Assembly: GCA_017387565.1 (NCBI GenBank)
Contig: JAFOEY010000002.1
Span: 1-37,960, forward strand
Length of the DNA stretch: 37,960 bases
Reading direction: 5' to 3'
From: Lachnospiraceae bacterium
GTDB taxonomy: Bacteria > Bacillota > Clostridia > Lachnospirales > Lachnospiraceae
The notes under the pieces are model-generated. The model saw only the letters and a list, made by a program, of their open reading frames with translations, had not been told where the DNA came from and did not search any database. Of the stretch, positions 35,061 to 37,960 are shown piece by piece. Numbering within the stretch: the first letter of the stretch is position 1; every line of letters starts with the position of its first letter. The position numbers and the translations under genes are program-made.

Positions 35061-35903
35061 TTATTCAGGCCTCTCCAAACTTATTCTCATAATACGACCG
35101 CTTCTAAAATCATCCAGTAAAAAAGAAGCTGCTTTGTCTAAATCGAGCTCATCACCTTTTTTATAGCATTTGCGAAACTCCGCAATCTGCGTTAAAACCG
35201 TTATCCCATCTGTCATTTCTGCAATTTCATATCTTGCCTGCAATGCATTCGGATAGTTCTTTTTCAGATAATCCAGTAATTCCAAAGCCAAATCCTGAAT
35301 ATTTAATATTTCATCATTAATAGAGCCGATAAAAGCAAGCTTTTTACCAACTTCCTGATCTTCAAATTTTGGCCATAAAATTCCGGGAGTGTCCAACAAT
35401 TCCAGTGTTTTACTCAATCTGATCCATTGTTTCCCCTTTGTTACGCCGGGTTTATTTCCGGTCTTTGCACATGCTTTTTTTGCAAACGAATTAATAAATG
35501 TGGACTTTCCGACATTGGGTATTCCTACAACCATGGCTCTGACCGGTCGGTTTTGTATGCCACGTCTTCTGTCTCGTTCAATTTTTTCTTTACAGGCATC
35601 CTGGACAATACCATTAATCGCCTTCATGCCATCACTTGTTTTGGAATTTAAAGAAAGCACATGGTAATTCTTTTCTTCAAAGTATTGTTTCCACAATTCC
35701 GTACATGCGGGATCTGCTAAATCCGCTTTGTTTAACAAAATGATTCTGGCTTTATTTTTACTAAGTGTATCAATATCCGGATTTTTACTGGATAATGGAA
35801 TTCTGGCATCAACCAGTTCAATAACCAGATCAATTAATTTGATATTTTCCTCCATCATCCTTTTGGCTTTTGTCATATGCCCGGGATACCACTGATAATT
35901 CAT
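35061..35903 (-). CDS. rbgA: Ribosome biogenesis GTPase RbgA (YlqF)
   Basis: This circularly permuted GTPase is needed for late 50S assembly. The motif order is permuted: NKAD (G4) comes first, then GIPNVGKST (G1) and DTPG (G3). The N-terminus WYPGHMTKAKRMM and the C-terminal ANTAR-like helical domain are typical. Length 280 is normal. It lies between two signal peptidase genes downstream of rplS, a variation of the conserved rplS-rbgA-rnhB order. Confidence 0.96.
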   Translation of the reverse strand: MNYQWYPGHMTKAKRMMEENIKLIDLVIELVDARIPLSSKNPDIDTLSKNKARIILLNKADLADPACTELWKQYFEEKNYHVLSLNSKTSDGMKAINGIVQDACKEKIERDRRRGIQNRPVRAMVVGIPNVGKSTFINSFAKKACAKTGNKPGVTKGKQWIRLSKTLELLDTPGILWPKFEDQEVGKKLAFIGSINDEILNIQDLALELLDYLKKNYPNALQARYEIAEMTDGITVLTQIAEFRKCYKKGDELDLDKAASFLLDDFRSGRIMRISLERPE

Positions 35904-35918
35904 ATAATTTCCTCACTT

Positions 35919-36506
35919 CTACTTTTCCATTAATCCCATGCCGAGACGATCAGATGCCATATGAAACCATACTTTTCCAACAATTGCATCTTTCTTTACC
36001 GGTCCGATATTGCCGGACCGGCTGTCCTCACTGCTGTTAATATTATCTCCGATTACAAAATATTCATCATCTTCGAGTGTCAGCTCATTTTCCAAAATAC
36101 CGGCATCCGCAATCTTATCTAACACAACTCCATCATATGCTTCTCCGTTTACATATAAAATTCCACCACGAATCACAAGAGAATCTCCGGGCGTTGCGGC
36201 AACACGTTTAATATAGTAATGCGTATTCTGATTGCCGTTTGGCCAGAAAACAACCGTATCCCCTACTTTGGGCGAAAGCAACTTATAAATAAAGCGATTT
36301 ACCAGTACTTCCTGTCCGTTGTATAATGCCGGTTCCATGGAAACACCCAGCATACTGGTTTTCATGCCGACAGAATACACGAGAACAAAAGCAACCAGAA
36401 CAGATGCTGCAATTAAAAATACATAACTCCAGATTTCCCTGACAATGCCTGCACTAATTTTTTTCTTTTTCTGATGAAAACTTAACCCTTTTTTTCTTCT
36501 TGACAT
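35919..36506 (-). CDS. lepB: Type I signal peptidase
   Basis: The protein has a Lys/Arg-rich cytoplasmic head, one membrane segment and the catalytic dyad Ser56 (GVSMEPAL) and Lys100 (HYYIKRVA), with GDNINSSEDSR as box E. The frame extends to 36536, but AGAGG lies 8 nt before the ATG at 36506 (MSRRKKG), so I use that, giving 195 residues. It follows rplS after a partial terminator. Confidence 0.94.
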   Translation of the reverse strand: MSRRKKGLSFHQKKKKISAGIVREIWSYVFLIAASVLVAFVLVYSVGMKTSMLGVSMEPALYNGQEVLVNRFIYKLLSPKVGDTVVFWPNGNQNTHYYIKRVAATPGDSLVIRGGILYVNGEAYDGVVLDKIADAGILENELTLEDDEYFVIGDNINSSEDSRSGNIGPVKKDAIVGKVWFHMASDRLGMGLMEK

Positions 36507-36547
36507 AAAAAAGTCCTCTGCATCATTATACTTCATGCAAAATCAAA

Positions 36548-36573
36548 GGGACAAGTACTTTCGTATTTGTCCC
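36548..36573 (-). terminator. Terminator or attenuator after rplS
   Basis: On the minus strand GGGACAAATAC, GAAA-type loop and GTACTTGTCCC form a stem with one mismatch, followed by TTTGATTTT. The interrupted U-tract suggests partial termination, letting some transcription continue to lepB and rbgA. Confidence 0.7.
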
Positions 36574-36584
36574 CGAATTCTGAA

Positions 36585-36932
36585 CTATTTAACTAATTCT
36601 TTAACTTTTGCTTTCTTTCCTACTCTGTCTCTTAAGTAGTAAAGTTTTGCACGTCTTACTTTACCCTGTCTAACAACTTCAACTTTTTCAACATTGGGTG
36701 AATGTAAGGGCCATGTTTTTTCAACTCCTACACCGTTAGAAGTTTTTCTTACTGTGAAAGTCTCACGATTTCCGCCGTTCTGTCTTTTAATAACAGTTCC
36801 TTCAAAAATCTGAATTCTTTCACGGTTTCCTTCTTTGATCTTGCCGTATACCTTAACAGTATCACCGACAGAAAACTGAGGTACTTCTGCTTTTAACTGA
36901 GCAGCTTCGATTTCTTTAATGATATCGCTCAT
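36585..36932 (-). CDS. rplS: 50S ribosomal protein L19
   Basis: The 115-residue protein matches bacterial L19 over its full length: [52 protein letters not shown] and the basic [18 protein letters not shown]. It lies at the 30S-50S interface. It heads the operon toward lepB and rbgA and has its own promoter and a possible autoregulatory leader. Confidence 0.98.
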   Translation of the reverse strand: MSDIIKEIEAAQLKAEVPQFSVGDTVKVYGKIKEGNRERIQIFEGTVIKRQNGGNRETFTVRKTSNGVGVEKTWPLHSPNVEKVEVVRQGKVRRAKLYYLRDRVGKKAKVKELVK

Positions 36933-36951
36933 TGTGTTTATCTCCTTCCGT

Positions 36952-36990
36952 ATTGGATGTTCTTAATACGATCTGTAACAGAGGACCATC
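36952..36990 (-). promoter_or_regulatory. Possible L19 leader RNA
   Basis: The 5' UTR of rplS carries GATGGTCC-TCTGTTAC...AAGAACATC, which can close into a GATG/CATC stem with an internal loop. The order resembles the L19 autoregulatory leader described in Firmicutes. I compared it from memory only. Confidence 0.45.
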
Positions 36991-37008
36991 TCTTTTCACA
37001 ACGTGAAT

Positions 37009-37037
37009 AGTTTAGCATAGTAAGAAAAGAAATGCAA
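37009..37037 (-). promoter_or_regulatory. rplS promoter
   Basis: On the minus strand TTGCAT (37032-37037), a 17-nt spacer and TAAACT (37009-37014) form a plausible vegetative promoter about 75 nt before the rplS start codon. Confidence 0.65.
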
Positions 37038-37151
37038 CTGATTTTTCAATTATTATTTACATTCGTGCGTTTTACTATAAAGTTACAATTTTTTTGAGGG
37101 AAAAAATTGAAGTCGTTCATAGTAAACAAATTAAGAAAAGAGGTATGTGTT

Positions 37152-37472
37152 ATGAAAGTAAAAGTTTTAGGAATTTCTAGTTATGAAAAGGAAGGTCAGA
37201 AATATTTTAACGTGTATGTGGCTACTCCTTTTTCAGATCGTATGTTAGAAGCTGGCGCCCAGGGTGTTCAGGTTAAAGCTATTTGGTCCTCTGCTAATCA
37301 GGTTGATTTCTCTGGTGTTAATCCGGGAGATTATTTGGATTTAGTTTATGAGCCCGGTTTTCAGGATAAGGCTACTCTTGTTTCATTTTCTCCCCTTACA
37401 ACTCCTTTTAATCAGCGCATTGAAGGCATTTTATCTGATAACTCTAATGCTGCTGATAAACCAAAAAAATAG
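37152..37472 (+). CDS. Putative phage ssDNA-binding protein
   Basis: The 106-residue protein (MKVKVLGISS) has alternating beta-strand-like segments, few helices, and a flexible Asn/Ser/Lys-rich acidic-then-basic tail. This fits a small OB-fold, gene V-like ssDNA-binding protein of filamentous phages or small plasmids. It is a fold-level guess, not a motif match. AGAGG lies 9 nt before the ATG at 37152; the frame extends to 37107 without a better site. By my count 58 of 106 codons end in T, unlike the chromosomal genes to the left but like ssDNA-phage genes. It is the first plus-strand gene after rplS and may mark the edge of an integrated element. Confidence 0.6.
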   Translation: MKVKVLGISSYEKEGQKYFNVYVATPFSDRMLEAGAQGVQVKAIWSSANQVDFSGVNPGDYLDLVYEPGFQDKATLVSFSPLTTPFNQRIEGILSDNSNAADKPKK

Positions 37473-37474
37473 TT

Positions 37475-37528
37475 TATAAAGGTGTTCCCCTTTATATATC
37501 CCTATGGGTTCCCTCAAGCCCATAGGGA
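37475..37528. repeat. Two tandem perfect hairpins
   Basis: TATAAAGG (37475-37482) pairs with CCTTTATA (37489-37496) around a 6-nt loop. Two nucleotides later TCCCTATGGG (37499-37508) pairs with CCCATAGGGA (37519-37528) around a 10-nt loop. Only AACTTTTATA follows, so terminator function is uncertain. In ssDNA phages such paired hairpins can also be intergenic replication or packaging signals. Confidence 0.75.
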
Positions 37529-37558
37529 AACTTTTATAGATTGATAAGGAGATTATTT

Positions 37559-37804
37559 ATGACAGTAAAGGATATTTTAGATTTATGCGATTCATCTACC
37601 GGTGTTAGTCTTTATTATTTAAACGGAGCTTGTAAACCTATTTATTTATTTCATGGTTCTTCTTCTGATGTTCCTGTTGATTTAATGGATAAAATTGTTC
37701 ATGGTCTTTGCCCTGTATCTTCTGATCATACTTTAGGAACTTTGGTTATAGATCTAACTGATTATGATTTATTGAATGGGGTGGTTAGAAATGAAAATGA
37801 TTGA
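37559..37804 (+). CDS. Small acidic protein, element-borne, unknown
   Basis: The 81-residue acidic protein (MTVKDILDLCD) is not recognised. It is compact, with alternating hydrophobic strands and Asp-rich turns, no membrane segment and no signal peptide. AAGGAG lies 7 nt before the ATG. Codons end mostly in T or A, as in the preceding gene. Its stop overlaps the next gene's start by 14 nt, implying coupling. The next protein begins with a similar DFLDL pattern, so the two may be distant paralogues. Confidence 0.65.
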   Translation: MTVKDILDLCDSSTGVSLYYLNGACKPIYLFHGSSSDVPVDLMDKIVHGLCPVSSDHTLGTLVIDLTDYDLLNGVVRNEND

Positions 37805-37960
37805 TTTTTTAGATTTAATTTCTGATGCAGAATTTTTGGTTATTGTATTTGATGCTTCGGATGTTTTCAATGGTTATTTATTCATGGGTTATAAAGATGA
37901 ATTAACCAGTGAATTTATTGAAGAAAATTCTGATCTTAATGTTATTCATGTAATGCCAGC
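37791..37960 (+). CDS. Partial gene for a small acidic protein (runs off edge)
   Basis: From the ATG at 37791, with GGGGTGG 6 nt upstream, an open frame of at least 56 codons runs to the end of the window. It begins MKMIDFLDLISDAEFLVIV and is acidic with hydrophobic strands. The first residues and the strand pattern resemble the preceding 81-residue protein. The T-ending codon bias continues. It is incomplete and no function can be given. Confidence 0.6.
   Translation, partial: MKMIDFLDLISDAEFLVIVFDASDVFNGYLFMGYKDELTSEFIEENSDLNVIHVMP

Noticed and set aside
37053-37081. Possible plus-strand promoter (TATAAA at 37076-37081) for the element genes
   Set aside because: The TTTACA box is only 14 nt away and the 17-nt-spaced alternative (TTATTT) is a poor -35.
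37016-37141. Direct repeats CATAGTAA and TAAGAAAAGA flanking the rplS-element gap, as a possible attachment site
   Set aside because: Short, AT-rich and only about 100 bp apart; without the other end of the element no att site can be supported.
1-37960. CRISPR arrays, tRNA genes and insertion sequences
   Set aside because: No regularly spaced identical repeats with unique spacers, no cloverleaf recognised and no transposase gene seen; tandem repeats here have no spacers.

Overview
The window looks like a chromosomal segment of a low-GC, spore-forming, anaerobic member of the Firmicutes, most likely a Lachnospiraceae-type Clostridia. The evidence is spoIVA and a SpoVAF-like germination protein, an oxygen-sensitive class III ribonucleotide reductase (nrdD/nrdG), Shine-Dalgarno-led genes, and gene orders known from Bacillus and Clostridia (rplS-rbgA-rnhB-ylqG-ylqH; DUF512-der-plsY-gpsA near spoIVA). 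Almost every gene up to 36.9 kb lies on the minus strand. The exceptions are metF and prs. The species assignment is inference.

Layout. 1-300: promoter and transcribed leader of what is probably a leftward rRNA operon whose 16S gene lies off the left edge. 0.4-4.2 kb: a two-component system whose regulator and kinase genes are separated by mntP, which has its own promoter and a yybP-ykoY (Mn2+) riboswitch. 4.3-8 kb: a membrane protein, a DegV protein, a SpoVAF-like protein and dUTPase. 8-11 kb: nrdDG behind a strong promoter and an NrdR box. 11-15 kb: an aminotransferase, a small membrane protein, RNase HI and a membrane-anchored MutS-like ATPase. 15-18 kb: nucleoside salvage (an MTA/SAH-deaminase-like amidohydrolase, cytidine deaminase, purine nucleoside phosphorylase). 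18-27.5 kb: spoIVA, a VWA/MoxR pair, metF, gpsA, plsY, der and a radical-SAM DUF512 gene. 27.7-29 kb: prs. 29-37 kb: the rplS-lepB-rbgA-sip-rnhB-ylqG-ylqH-traX-yraN-pgeF unit.

From about 37.15 kb the coding strand flips and codon use becomes strongly T-ending. Three small genes follow, the first resembling an OB-fold ssDNA-binding protein and the last running off the edge, with two strong hairpins between the first two. I read this as the edge of an integrated small ssDNA-phage-like (inovirus-like) or rolling-circle element. This is the least familiar part of the window.

The most interesting regulatory observation is at two sporulation genes, spoIVA and the SpoVAF-like gene. Each has its ribosome-binding site inside the 3' arm of the upstream gene's intrinsic terminator, with the start codon at or just after the U-tract. 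For spoIVA a very good sigma-E-type promoter spans the hairpin, so that the sporulation transcript should start in the loop, lose the anti-SD arm and be freely translated. The window also carries a four-locus modular intergenic repeat (TGATACCA...TGGTATCA) and several degenerate tandem repeats that abut genes.
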